Origin: Azoarcus sp. | Lineage (GTDB): Bacteria > Pseudomonadota > Gammaproteobacteria > Burkholderiales > Rhodocyclaceae | Direction of reading: 5' to 3' | DNA length: 57,691 bases | Assembly (NCBI GenBank): GCA_030604735.1 | Contig: JAUVVG010000027.1 | Location: 1-57,691 of the forward strand | Part shown: piece by piece, positions 16,401-24,605 of the stretch | How the letters are laid out: each line of letters opens with the position of its first letter | Position numbering within the stretch: the first letter of the stretch is position 1 | Made by a program: the position numbers and the translations under genes | Notes under the pieces: model-generated | What the model was told of the DNA's origin: nothing | Seen by the model: only the letters and a program-made list of their open reading frames with translations | Databases searched by the model: none

Positions 16401-18287
16401 ATCCGGACGCCAATGAACGGCGTCATCGGGATGGCGGAGATGCTGTGCAACAGTCAGTTAACTGCGCATCAACTGGAGCAGGTCACAACGCTGCAGAACT
16501 CGGCGAATGCCTTGCTTCGGATCATCGATGACATTCTCGATTTCTCCAAGATCGAAGCCGGGCGGCTAGAACTGGAACTGTCCCCAGTGTCTCTGATCGA
16601 TCTTGTCGAGGGGCTGTGCAGTTCCCTCTCTCAGATGTCCGCCAAGCGCAACGTAGACCTGCTTTTCTTTATTTCGCCGCGCATTCACGAACATCTACTC
16701 GCGGACGACGTGCGGCTACGGCAGTTACTGAACAACCTTTTGGGCAATGCCATCAAGTTTTCTTCCGGGCAGGCAATCCGCGGGCGCGTTTCGCTGCGTG
16801 TCGAGCCGGTCACTGGCGAACCACAACGTCTCCGCTTCCAGGTGTCTGACAATGGCATCGGTATCGCGCCTGACGCCCTCCACACTATCTTCACACCGTT
16901 CAGCCAGGCGGAGGTGTCCACCACAAGGCGATTTGGCGGAACGGGGCTCGGACTGGCGATCAGCAAGCGGCTCGTGGAGTTGATGGGCGGCGAAATCGAG
17001 GTCGCCAGCGAAGTGGGTATAGGCGCGACCTTCACCATTACCCTGCCGCTTGAGCCGGCTCCGGACCAGCCCGTTCGGGTGCAACCAGACCTGAGCGGCG
17101 TGCACTGCATCATCGTGGCAAGCGGCTTGCTCGATGTGCGTGATTTGCGCGAATACCTTGAAAGCGCAGGGGGGGTGGTATCGCACGCGGATTCCGTCGA
17201 GGATGCCGCTGGACTCGCGCGGGCCCATGCGGGAATGGTCGTCATCCTGCGCGATATCGGCAATGCCAAACCCATCATACCCGCTGCGCTCAGGGGCATC
17301 GAGGGTGCGCGTCATGTGTTGATCGCTCGCGGCAGACGCAACCGCGCTCGGCAAGTATCCGATGATGCCGTGCTGGTCGATGGCACCTCCCTTCGGCGCG
17401 CAGTCTTGTTGCGTGCTGTTGCGGTTGCCGCAGGGCACGCCTCTCCGGAAATGTTCATCGATCCCGATACGCGCGAGCTGATCGGTGCCGGCTCCCGCGC
17501 GCCTTCCGTAGAGGAGGCTCGCGCACAAGGGCGGCTGATCCTCGTTGCCGAAGATGACGAGATCAACCGCAAGGTCATCTCGGAGCAACTGTCGCTGCTC
17601 GGTTACGCCTGCGAGATTGCCACGGACGGACTTAAGGCGCTTGCATTGTGGCGGGAACGTGGTCATGCGCTGCTGATTACCGATATGCACATGCCCCACA
17701 TGGATGGATACACGCTCGCGCGAACCATCCGTGAGCAGGAAGCCGGTCGCGGTCGCCTCCCCATTCTCGCGTTGACCGCGAATGCCATACGCGGCGAGGC
17801 GGCGCGTGCCCATGCGGCGGGGATCGACAAGTATCTGACCAAACCCATCCAGCTAAAAGCGCTGCAGAACGAGTTGGAAGAATGGCTTCCGGTGCTCGGA
17901 AATGAGGCACCTGCTGCCGAGCCGCCGCGGAAATCCGAATCGCCGGGTACGCTGAGCGTGCTCGATTTATCTGCACTTGAAGCGGTCGTTGGTAACGATG
18001 TCGAGACAATGCGTCATTTTCTCGGCAGCTATCTCACATCGGCTGAAAGCCTTGCCCTTGAATTAAGGGATGCGGTGGAACAAATGGACTTTGATGCCAT
18101 CGCCGACATCACACACCGCCTAAAGTCCTCGTCCCGATCCATGGGGGCCCTGTCGCTGGGAATCATTTGTGAGGTTCTCGAGGACGCTGCCAAGAATCAC
18201 GACCGAAGCCAGGTTGGAACAAATTGGCTGCACTTCGTTGAGAACTTAAGCAATATTCGCGCTGCCGTAAAGCAACACCTGTCCTAG
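13485..18287 (+). CDS. Giant hybrid histidine kinase (MASE1-CHASE-3xPAS-HisKA-HATPase-REC-HPt)
   Basis: A 1600-residue protein. An N-terminal MASE1 membrane sensor (about 30-235, multiple helices, with ISPMWPAAGLALIAVLL) precedes a CHASE-like periplasmic domain (about 260-430) and another helix near 510-530. Three PAS domains follow (about 560-940), then HisKA with [15 protein letters not shown], phosphoacceptor His971, and HATPase (1085-1200). A degenerate receiver-like segment (about 1205-1310) comes next, then a full receiver with Asp1400 in LLITDMHMPHMDG, and an HPt domain with His1544 in THRLKSSSRSMGA. Phosphate would run His971-Asp1400-His1544 to an external regulator, plausibly the REC-EAL protein encoded 112 bp downstream. 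The DNA looks more AT-rich than its surroundings and lies beside IS3 debris, suggesting transfer. Confidence 0.9.
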   Translation: MKATNASKSKQFGITASLSLQASPILRAPSITVYFQVVAIALAYASFAVIGRLFALGPGHISPMWPAAGLALIAVLLCGKRCWPGIWLGAFVSFPGFEPRAEWLMLSSAVASGATLQGLLGAVLVQKLFKRPAPLAREGDLFQFLFRSGPIACLVSATVGLLAMHLVQGVAADAIFGYWLVWWAGDVLGVVLFAPLFLSIFSPPDKRLWQGHAARVIVPLIVAIALLASGNIVLDRLEETQKRLEVERVMDEMHETHFYPFHDSIIIMQSMQRLFAQRAELSRQGFLADAIHLMQSPGLIAVEWIERVHADLVDQFEAQMRRETGDPFMAFQPQGSATKSGEAPDEYFIIRYSEPRSLNAESVGLVVSVRKELRAAFELATASGLATATEPVMLYRTGRPAVFVIVPIYNRILTPQSASPEDRSAALVGFVRGVFDFDQMFFRMARAASQKGLLYRISDISDPDAPILMEATMAPDAISYWKREVVFGERRWRLEMQTATPYWHPGSTVNTRLFLALSVLTAFAAAFSALGSAGRNAATDAEVTERTAALNKELEARRAAEVALRKNERDLAITLASIGDAVIATDAELRVRRMNEVAERLTAQPLKVAMGHPIDAIFRVVDAQSRERIENPAIVVSRTHATYTTTIHELMQSADGKESPIASTAAPILSANGDFHGVVLTFRDTTVERAASQALEASERRYRRFMEFSPYGVFVLCEGRFTFLNPKAVAIFGAASEHELLGRSVLEFIHPDDQAVISERIRALNSMHKMAPAIDLKWLRVEGDSFHGESITVPYEHEGRLASLVMLQDITTRKSAEEERDRFFELAIDLLCVVADDGYFLRVNSAFSHVLGWSKEELLSRHSMDFIHPDDVDDSLRTLGRLNEGRTVHAFENRFQCRNGEWRRLSWNALPQPDGKIFASAHDITDQYETAQKLRELNAELERSLVERTAAVDAAQHASRVKSAFLATMSHEIRTPMNGVIGMAEMLCNSQLTAHQLEQVTTLQNSANALLRIIDDILDFSKIEAGRLELELSPVSLIDLVEGLCSSLSQMSAKRNVDLLFFISPRIHEHLLADDVRLRQLLNNLLGNAIKFSSGQAIRGRVSLRVEPVTGEPQRLRFQVSDNGIGIAPDALHTIFTPFSQAEVSTTRRFGGTGLGLAISKRLVELMGGEIEVASEVGIGATFTITLPLEPAPDQPVRVQPDLSGVHCIIVASGLLDVRDLREYLESAGGVVSHADSVEDAAGLARAHAGMVVILRDIGNAKPIIPAALRGIEGARHVLIARGRRNRARQVSDDAVLVDGTSLRRAVLLRAVAVAAGHASPEMFIDPDTRELIGAGSRAPSVEEARAQGRLILVAEDDEINRKVISEQLSLLGYACEIATDGLKALALWRERGHALLITDMHMPHMDGYTLARTIREQEAGRGRLPILALTANAIRGEAARAHAAGIDKYLTKPIQLKALQNELEEWLPVLGNEAPAAEPPRKSESPGTLSVLDLSALEAVVGNDVETMRHFLGSYLTSAESLALELRDAVEQMDFDAIADITHRLKSSSRSMGALSLGIICEVLEDAAKNHDRSQVGTNWLHFVENLSNIRAAVKQHLS

Positions 18288-18399
18288 ACATTTTGATAGG
18301 TGCAGTTTGCGTCAAACACTGGGGCTGCGGCGGAGCTGTCACCTGCACTGAAAACCACGGACTTACCTTTTTATCGACGGAATTATAAGGGGGCACCCG

Positions 18400-19581
18400 A
18401 TGAAGACCTTGATCGTCGACGATGAACATCTCATGCTCGAACTCCTCTCGCACCAACTCAATACGATCGGAGACTTTGAGATCACTACATCAACCCGGGC
18501 GCAGGACGCGATTCGGATGGTCGAAACAGGGGGGATTCCCGTCGAACTGATCCTGTGCGATCTCCAAATGCCTGAAATGGACGGCGTCGAATTCATTCGC
18601 CATCTGCTTCGCGTAAATTATGCGGGTGCCCTGATACTCGTCAGCGGTGAGGATGCGCGAATACTGCAGACCGCCGAAACCGTTGCGCGCGCGTCAAATC
18701 TGGACGTTCGGGGCTCATTACAGAAGCCGGTCAGCATCTCGGCGCTTAGCGAAGTTTTGCTCCGCGATGGTAAGCGAAGCTCCGTATGTGCCAAAGGCAA
18801 GGCCCGCAAAATCTATTCTGCCGAAGAAGTACGAAGCGCGATTGCAGAGGGGGAGCTGATCAACCACTACCAGCCAAAAGTCGAACTGATGACCGGCGCA
18901 TTTTCAGGGGTCGAAACCCTCGTTCGCTGGGATCACCCTCAAGATGGTCTGGTGTTTCCCGACCAGTTCATTGGAATTGCCGAAGAGTATGGACTGATTG
19001 ACAGCTTGACCACGGCCGTCGTTTCGTCGGCCCTCAGGCAACTTCGGCAGTGGATGGCCGATGGCTTAACCCTTCACGTGGCGATCAATGTCTCGATGGA
19101 CAATCTCACTAAGCTCAACTTTCCGGAATTGATCAGCAATCAAGCCCTGGTCGCCAACGTTCCGCTCTCCAGCATTGTTCTCGAGGTAACCGAAAGCAAG
19201 CTAATGAAGAACCCCCGCGCTGCACTCGACATCCTTGCACGCTTGAGACTTAGACACGTGGGGCTATCCATTGATGATTTTGGAACGGGCCATTCGTCCC
19301 TGGCCCAACTGCGGGACATTCCATTCAGCGAGCTCAAGGTCGACCGAAGTTTCGTGCATGGCGCCAGGGGCGATCCAATGCTGAGTGCGATTACGGAATC
19401 CAGCCTGAAAATGGCCAAGCAGCTCAAATTACAGACCGTTGGAGAGGGCGTGGAGGATCAGGACGACTGGGATTTTCTGGTCGCGTCTGGCTGCGATCTT
19501 GCACAGGGATACTTCATTGCAAAACCGATGGCGGCAGAAGCGCTGTCCGAATGGGCTGTTGACTGGAAATCTCGCACGTAG
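18400..19581 (+). CDS. REC-EAL response regulator (c-di-GMP phosphodiesterase)
   Basis: A 393-residue protein with an N-terminal receiver (MKTLIVDDEHLMLELL; phosphoacceptor Asp54 in LILCDLQMPEMDG; lysine in LQKPVS) and a C-terminal EAL domain from about residue 140. The signature is ETL at 172-174 instead of EAL, but it fits the ExLxR consensus. The other catalytic residues are visible in AINVS, EVTESKL, SIDDFGTGHSS, ELKVDRSF and VGEGVED, so hydrolysis of c-di-GMP to pGpG is likely. An AAGGGGG ribosome-binding site lies before the ATG. It follows the 1600-residue kinase and shares its base composition, so it is its probable output. The domain order resembles RocR and VieA-type regulators. Confidence 0.9.
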   Translation: MKTLIVDDEHLMLELLSHQLNTIGDFEITTSTRAQDAIRMVETGGIPVELILCDLQMPEMDGVEFIRHLLRVNYAGALILVSGEDARILQTAETVARASNLDVRGSLQKPVSISALSEVLLRDGKRSSVCAKGKARKIYSAEEVRSAIAEGELINHYQPKVELMTGAFSGVETLVRWDHPQDGLVFPDQFIGIAEEYGLIDSLTTAVVSSALRQLRQWMADGLTLHVAINVSMDNLTKLNFPELISNQALVANVPLSSIVLEVTESKLMKNPRAALDILARLRLRHVGLSIDDFGTGHSSLAQLRDIPFSELKVDRSFVHGARGDPMLSAITESSLKMAKQLKLQTVGEGVEDQDDWDFLVASGCDLAQGYFIAKPMAAEALSEWAVDWKSRT

Positions 19582-19592
19582 ACGCCCCTCGC

Positions 19593-19984
19593 TCAGCGTG
19601 CCAAGGGCGGTTCAATTGCCTTGAGTCTGACTACAGCATAGGCTTTCGATCCAACGGACGCCTCGCTCATTGTTTGTGGGCGCCCGCTGACCTGCCTGAA
19701 ACCGGACTTAGCGGTGTGCGTGTCCGGTTGTGGCTCGGGCGATTCGGATTCCAGAAACCGGCGAATCTTGGTCAGGAGGACGCCCCGCTCGATGGGCTTG
19801 ACCACGAAGTCGGCTGCGTCCCCCTCTAGACTTCGCGACTACCTCCGGTCCGCTCTGCCCAGTAATCATGATCACCAGGATTCGCGCTAACCGCTCCACA
19901 GATTTGATCCGACGTGTCACCTCTATCCCATCGATATCCGGCTGATTGAAGTCCATCAGGACGACATCCGGGCGGGCGGGCCGT
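19593..19984 (-). pseudogene. Truncated, frameshifted receiver-domain fragment
   Basis: Read on the minus strand from 19984, the frame gives RPARPDVVLMDFNQPDIDG and a segment ending VIMITGQSGPEVVAKSR, which is the middle of a receiver domain. A run of five C residues at 19820-19824 breaks the frame. With one base fewer it continues as GDAADFVVKPIERGVLLTKI, which supplies the conserved receiver lysine, and ends with a stop at 19593. The N-terminal part with the acidic pair is missing because the sequence stops matching at 19984, exactly where an EAL fragment in the opposite orientation begins. A sequencing error could explain the frameshift but not the truncation. Confidence 0.7.
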
Positions 19985-20081
19985 AAACCGCGGAGCATCT
20001 CTCGTTCCTGCGGCAGGCCGGTTGCGACGAGGCTCCGGGCTATCTGATCGCCATGCCCATGCCGGCCAACAAGTGCAGCGC
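19985..20081 (+). pseudogene. EAL-domain fragment, 97-bp near-copy of part of the LOV-GGDEF-EAL gene
   Basis: On the plus strand this segment reads SFLRQAGCDEAPGYLIA, then MPMPANKCSA. It aligns base for base with 12201-12297 inside the gene at 9851-12778, with about six mismatches in 97 bases and no gap. Similarity ends abruptly on both sides. It encodes only the last helices of an EAL domain, so it cannot be functional. It lies head-on against the truncated receiver fragment, showing a breakpoint at 19984/19985. It came either from a partial duplication of the LOV gene or from a lost paralogue. Confidence 0.8.
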
Positions 20082-20162
20082 TCGGTCGCTCGGGCAATCG
20101 CTCGAACGCGCCAAGCTCAACCCACACCGGATCAGGATCCCGACACGCCTCCGCGACCCGTG

Positions 20163-20705
20163 TCAGCGCCGCGACCGAGGATCGGAGAAACGGCGCTCCC
20201 GAGAGTACAGCACCCAGACATCGATCGCCGCCCCGATCGGTGCGAGCAGACGCAACCGGTCCGGATGCGCGTCGAGCAGGTCGAGCGCGCAAATGCCCGC
20301 ATCATAGCGTCCCGCAAGCAGTCCCTCGCCCACATGCACGGTCGTCGGCTCCTCGACCACCTCGAATCCATCCAGCGGAACATAGTGTCGCGTCGCCGGT
20401 TGCAGGCCTACGCTGCCCGGCCTCGGCCTGTCCAGGCGCGCGAGCAGCGCGAGCGGCCTGCTCGGCGCGATGAAGCAATCCACCGGAAAGGCGCGATGCA
20501 TGGTGCGCCCGACGCATTCGGCATGCGCCGGATGTGCGCTGCATTGCAGGACATAGTCGGTCTCGCCGGCCAGCAAGGCCTCGAACGCGCCAACGAAATC
20601 CGCCATCAGCGCGACCCGCGCCTCATCGAGACCATGTTCGCGAAGATAGGCGTGCAGCACGAACGCGTGGTTGCTGCCCGCGGGGCCCAGGGTGGCGAAA
20701 CGCAT
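20163..20705 (-). CDS. Prephenate-dehydratase-like protein (possibly 3'-truncated)
   Basis: A 180-residue protein starting MRFATLGPAGSNHAFVL. The LGPAGSNH start and the later segments DYVLQCSAHP, VDCFIAPS, SVGLQPATRHY and GEGLLAGRYDAGI resemble the two-lobed fold of prephenate dehydratases and related uncharacterised proteins. The full catalytic TRF motif of true prephenate dehydratase is not seen, so the reaction is uncertain. The C-terminus looks abnormal: after DVWVLYSRE the frame gives a short arginine-rich tail, while another frame continues plausibly with APFLRSSVAALTRVAEACRD. The gene ends about 80 bp from the EAL fragment, so frameshift or truncation is possible. It is divergent from a RidA-like gene 117 bp away. 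Confidence 0.6.
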   Translation of the reverse strand: MRFATLGPAGSNHAFVLHAYLREHGLDEARVALMADFVGAFEALLAGETDYVLQCSAHPAHAECVGRTMHRAFPVDCFIAPSRPLALLARLDRPRPGSVGLQPATRHYVPLDGFEVVEEPTTVHVGEGLLAGRYDAGICALDLLDAHPDRLRLLAPIGAAIDVWVLYSRERRFSDPRSRR

Positions 20706-20822
20706 TGAATACCCTCTAATGTATTGTCCGGTTTAGCGAATTGCCGGGTCGGTCCGGCGAGAACGTGCATTCATGATATATCCAAGCTACGATAGGTTTT
20801 TTAACCCGCTCGCCCTGATCCC

Positions 20823-21209
20823 ATGTCCAACCCGATCTATCACGTCTTCTCCGACGGCCCAGCGATGGTCGCGCCCTACAGTCATGCGGTACAGAGCGAT
20901 GACTGGCTGTTCCTCACCGGCCAGATGCCGATCGCAGCGGACGGCACCATCCCGACCGGCATCGAGGCGCAGACCCGTACCGTGATCGCGAATCTTCGCG
21001 ACGTGATGACCAAGGCGGGATTCGCCGATGCGGACATCGTCCAGGTTCGCGTTTTTCTTTGTCGATTCGAGGAACACTACGAGAGGATGAACCGTGTCTA
21101 TCTCGAGCATTTCCCCAAGGACAAGCTACCTGCACGCACCTGCGTCGGCGTGACCGCGCTGGCCCGTGGCTGCGAAATCGAAATCGACGCGATCGCCAAG
21201 CGACGTTGA
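20823..21209 (+). CDS. RidA/YjgF-family enamine/imine deaminase
   Basis: A 128-residue Rid-family protein. The fold is recognised from GPAMVAPYSHAV, WLFLTGQMPI, IEAQTRTVIANLRDVM and LPARTCVGVTALARG. The key arginine of the active subgroup is present at residue 105, with acidic residues in CEIEIDAIA near the end, so it can probably hydrolyse reactive enamine/imine intermediates released by pyridoxal-phosphate enzymes. RidA acts as a cytosolic trimer. It is divergent from a prephenate-dehydratase-like gene, which hints at amino-acid metabolism. No strong ribosome-binding site precedes the ATG. The exact Rid subgroup is not assigned. Confidence 0.88.
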   Translation: MSNPIYHVFSDGPAMVAPYSHAVQSDDWLFLTGQMPIAADGTIPTGIEAQTRTVIANLRDVMTKAGFADADIVQVRVFLCRFEEHYERMNRVYLEHFPKDKLPARTCVGVTALARGCEIEIDAIAKRR

Positions 21210-21360
21210 ACCCGGCCCGGACCCAACTTGGGCATTCCGGCAGGTATACCGCGCCAGATGGCGTGCAGACCATCACGAAATGCTCATATTTCAGCTGCTA
21301 CAATGACATATAGTTCGAGAATCAGCCTGGACTGATCAGCGCGTTCCGATGAGACGATAA

Positions 21361-23283
21361 ATGGCCGACAACGAAAAATCGCCGCCGCTCCATGACGCGA
21401 CCATCATCGGTTCGGACCTCGATCGCTATCTGCGGGACGAGTTCGACGACTTCGATCCTGTCGAGGACGCGCCGTTAAGCAACGATACGCTGGACCTGAT
21501 CGTCGAGCCGATGATGCCGGAACTGCCTCGCGCTGACCCGGAGTCCGCTTATCAGGCCGCGGCCAAGAGCCCCAACCTCGCTGCCAAGGCCTTCGCTTAT
21601 GGCCAGGCCGGGGTATTGCTGAGCGACCGGCGCAATGTGCTTGTCGCGATGTGCAATGCGGCTTTTCTCGAACTGACCGGATACCAGTACGCGGAAGTGG
21701 TCGGCACGCCCCCGGCCCAGTGGGTGGCGGAACGTTCGGCCACCACCCTGACAGAAATGAACAGCCGCCTGAAAAACGCCGACTTCTGGCGCGGCGAGGT
21801 CTGGATCAAACGCTACGACGGCCGCACGATACCTACCGATTTCTCGGTACGAGTGGTGCGCGACAGCAACCATGCGGTGATGAGTCATGTCATCACCGTC
21901 ACCGACATCAGCGATTTCAAGCACGCCGAATCGCTGCTGCTTCAGCAGACCCTGAGCGACCCGCTGACCGGGCTGGTCAATCGCACCGTTCTGACCGACC
22001 GCCTGGAACAGGCCCTGGCCGCGAGCCGGCGCACCAATACGCTTCTGGCCATACTCTTTCTCAATCTCGATCGATTCAAGCTGATCAACGATTCGCTGGG
22101 CCATGCCGCCGGTGACAGTCTGCTGTGCGAGGCGGCCAGACGCCTCAAGGGCTGCGTACGCGACGTCGATACGGTCGCTCGCATCGGTGCCGATGAATTC
22201 GTCCTCCTGCTGGGCGACGTCACCGACGAACAGGCCGCCGCCCAGATCGCCCTGAAGATCGGTTACGAGTTGCATCGACCCTACCTCATCAGCGGGCAGG
22301 AGGTCACCGTCACCAGCAGCATCGGCATCTGCCTGCACCCGAACCATGGCAGCGACTCCAGCGTCCTGCTTCAACATGCGGATACGGCGATGCACCGGGC
22401 CAAGGATCTCGGGCGGAACCGCTACGTGTTCTACCAGAGCGAGATGACCTCGGACAGCAACGAGCAGTTCGCAATGGAGAAGGGCCTGGTGCTGGCGATT
22501 CAACGCAGCGAGTTCGTGCTGTATTACCAGCCCCAGATCGACATCCAGAGCGGGCGCATCGCCGGCGTCGAAGCCCTGATCCGTTGGCAGCACCCGGAAC
22601 TCGGCCTGGTCGCACCGGACCGCTTCATCCCGATCGCCGAGGAGACCGGTCTGATCCGGACCATAGGCGAGTGGGTCATCCGCCAGGCCGGCGCCGACAT
22701 GCAGGCCTGGCGGGAGGCGGGGCTGCCCCCGTTGCGGCTTGCCATCAATCTGTCCGCGCTGCAGATCGCCCGTCCCCAGCATACCGACGCGCTGCGCTCG
22801 GTCTTGATCGCAGCCGGCATGGCCTATGCCGACTCTGGTTTCGAGTACGAGATCGAGATCACCGAAAGCACGCTGATGACCGGCGAGAACACGATGGCCG
22901 CCGCCAACGCGCTGAAGGGCCTCGGGCTGACCCTCGCGATAGACGACTTCGGCACCGGCTACTCGTCGATGATGGCCTTGCGCGAGTTGCCGCTCGACCG
23001 GATCAAGATCGACAAGTCCTTCGTGCGCAACCTGCCCAACGACAAGAAAGACATCGCGATGACCGCCGCGATGATCGCGATGGGCACGGCGCTCGACCTG
23101 CGCATCCTCGCCGAGGGCGTCGAAAACCTGGACCAGCTCGCCTGCCTGCGCGAACTCGGCTGCCACGAGGTCCAGGGCTTCCTGTTCAGCCGGCCAGTCC
23201 CGATCGAAACCCTGCGCCAGGTCGCGGCAGAGCGCGACATGGTCTTGATCGATCCGCCCCCCCCGGTCAAGACCGGACAATAA
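21361..23283 (+). CDS. PAS-GGDEF-EAL protein with degenerate GADEF motif (probable c-di-GMP phosphodiesterase)
   Basis: A 640-residue cytosolic protein. An acidic N-terminal region (1-75) is followed by PAS (about 75-185, ending VITVTDISDFKHAES), GGDEF (195-355) and EAL (375-620). The cyclase motif is GADEF at 276-280: the second glycine is alanine, so cyclase activity is doubtful. The RxxD site (RDVD) is kept, so the domain may bind c-di-GMP or GTP as a regulator. EAL is intact: Glu404 in [37 protein letters not shown] and LAEGVEN. Net phosphodiesterase activity is the likeliest role. A possible -10 element TACAAT sits at 21299-21304. Confidence 0.9.
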   Translation: MADNEKSPPLHDATIIGSDLDRYLRDEFDDFDPVEDAPLSNDTLDLIVEPMMPELPRADPESAYQAAAKSPNLAAKAFAYGQAGVLLSDRRNVLVAMCNAAFLELTGYQYAEVVGTPPAQWVAERSATTLTEMNSRLKNADFWRGEVWIKRYDGRTIPTDFSVRVVRDSNHAVMSHVITVTDISDFKHAESLLLQQTLSDPLTGLVNRTVLTDRLEQALAASRRTNTLLAILFLNLDRFKLINDSLGHAAGDSLLCEAARRLKGCVRDVDTVARIGADEFVLLLGDVTDEQAAAQIALKIGYELHRPYLISGQEVTVTSSIGICLHPNHGSDSSVLLQHADTAMHRAKDLGRNRYVFYQSEMTSDSNEQFAMEKGLVLAIQRSEFVLYYQPQIDIQSGRIAGVEALIRWQHPELGLVAPDRFIPIAEETGLIRTIGEWVIRQAGADMQAWREAGLPPLRLAINLSALQIARPQHTDALRSVLIAAGMAYADSGFEYEIEITESTLMTGENTMAAANALKGLGLTLAIDDFGTGYSSMMALRELPLDRIKIDKSFVRNLPNDKKDIAMTAAMIAMGTALDLRILAEGVENLDQLACLRELGCHEVQGFLFSRPVPIETLRQVAAERDMVLIDPPPPVKTGQ

Positions 23284-23318
23284 CCCCGCATCGCCCGTAA
23301 GCAGCTCGTCGGAGGCCA

Positions 23319-23338
23319 CGGCGGGCCGACCCCCGCCG
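23319..23338. terminator. GC-rich hairpin after the PAS-GADEF-EAL gene
   Basis: CGGCGGG (23319-23325) pairs with CCCGCCG (23332-23338) over six bases, 35 bases after the stop. There is no T-tract, so this is a weak terminator candidate. The remainder of the 320-bp gap up to 23603 shows no gene I can support. Confidence 0.3.
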
Positions 23339-23603
23339 CTCCATTCTCGACTGCGACCCGCAACCGGTCGATCGTTCCGCGCCGACATAGGCCAGCCGCC
23401 CGAGCGCGACGATGACACGGCCGGCGCGACCTTTTGCGGTCTTGGGGTCATAATCCCGGCACGGACCAGACCACATGCGGCGGCTCTTGGTCGCTCCAAA
23501 ACCAAATCCGGCGCCAGTGGTCCATGGCTCGACATAACGATGACTCGAAACGACAGAGCGATTGCTCGTTTCGATCAATTCCCCCTCACAGGAGAGACAC
23601 GCA

Positions 23604-24401
23604 ATGACACAGGATCCGGTCATCGAGACAGAGGAACTGAAAGCCAATACCCACTGCAGATTGCTGGATGCGCGCGATGCCGCCTCCTACGAGGCAGGGC
23701 ATCTGCAAGCGGCCGTCAGGGTGCCGGTAGAGGTCTGGTCCCAGGCAGCCAAGAGCGAGGCCTCTTCGTTCGCGAACACCGACTATTGGCAAAAGGCGAT
23801 TGCAGAACTGGGACTGTCCGACGAGGACGAGGCCGTCGTCTATGACGACGGGCGCATGATAGAAGCGGCCCGGGTATGGTTCATACTGCAGCACTTCGGC
23901 GCCAAGGTCCGACTGCTCAACGGCGGCTGGCCGGTCCTGGTCGAAGCGGGTTTCGAGGCCAGCCGGGAGAACGTTCAGCCTGCTCGCGGGAGCTTCAATG
24001 CCCGACCGGGCAAAGGCATGGTTACGCTGATCGATCGCCATACACTCAAGGAAAAGGTGGGCACCGAAGTGCGGGTGCTGGATACCCGTTCCACCGCCGA
24101 GTACCGCGGCGAGGATCTGAAGAGCAATCCCCGCGGTGGCCGTCTGCCCAGCGCACTGAATCTGCCCCACACCGCGATGCTGGATGGCGGACGCCTGCGC
24201 CGGTCGGAAGAACTCGCCGGCATGCTGCGCGGCAGCGGCTTCGATCCGTCGGAGCAGATCGTCGCGCATTGCGACGCGGGCGGGCGCGCCGCGCTGGCCG
24301 CGGTCGCCGCCCTGCGCGCCGGCTACCCGGCCATGTGCGTCTATTACCTCAGCTTCTCGGACTGGTCGCGCGACGACAGCTGCCCGGTGATCCAGGACTG
24401 A
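23604..24401 (+). CDS. Two-domain rhodanese-type sulfurtransferase (thiosulfate or 3-mercaptopyruvate)
   Basis: A 265-residue tandem rhodanese. ATG at 23604 follows AGGAGAG closely; an upstream start at 23562 lacks such a site. The N-terminal domain (about 5-120) has RLLDARDAASYEAGHL and a D where the catalytic cysteine would be (VVYDDGR), as expected for the inactive half. The C-terminal domain (about 145-260) has RVLDTRSTAEYRGE and the active loop CDAGGRA with Cys223. It transfers sulfur from thiosulfate or 3-mercaptopyruvate to an acceptor such as cyanide or thiols. The loop sequence does not decide between the two donors. It is followed by a strong hairpin. Confidence 0.88.
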   Translation: MTQDPVIETEELKANTHCRLLDARDAASYEAGHLQAAVRVPVEVWSQAAKSEASSFANTDYWQKAIAELGLSDEDEAVVYDDGRMIEAARVWFILQHFGAKVRLLNGGWPVLVEAGFEASRENVQPARGSFNARPGKGMVTLIDRHTLKEKVGTEVRVLDTRSTAEYRGEDLKSNPRGGRLPSALNLPHTAMLDGGRLRRSEELAGMLRGSGFDPSEQIVAHCDAGGRAALAAVAALRAGYPAMCVYYLSFSDWSRDDSCPVIQD

Positions 24402-24424
24402 CGCCCACCCGCTAACCAGGCTTA

Positions 24425-24457
24425 GCTCGCCGGGTGTTGGGCCCCCACCCGGCGAGC
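24425..24457. terminator. Perfect 12-bp stem-loop after the sulfurtransferase
   Basis: GCTCGCCGGGTG (24425-24436) pairs perfectly with CACCCGGCGAGC (24446-24457) around a nine-base loop, starting 24 bases after the stop codon. It is very stable. A T-tract is missing on the plus strand, so it may act with Rho or as a transcript-protecting hairpin. It separates this gene from the DUF945 gene. Confidence 0.6.
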
Positions 24458-24605
24458 GAACACCGACCTGCCACCCCCGGCCGAAGCCTGCAGGATTGCC
24501 GCCCATCCAGCATCGTCAAACCCTCACGACAAATTTCCTCCACCACTACGATCGCGCTCGCTACACTGGCGACCCACGCCCAATTTGCATGAATGCGAGC
24601 CACAC

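Noticed and set aside
21475-23535. Long open frame on the minus strand opposite the PAS-GADEF-EAL gene
   Set aside because: It has no recognisable domains and mirrors the codon positions of a well-supported gene on the other strand; such frames are common in GC-rich DNA.
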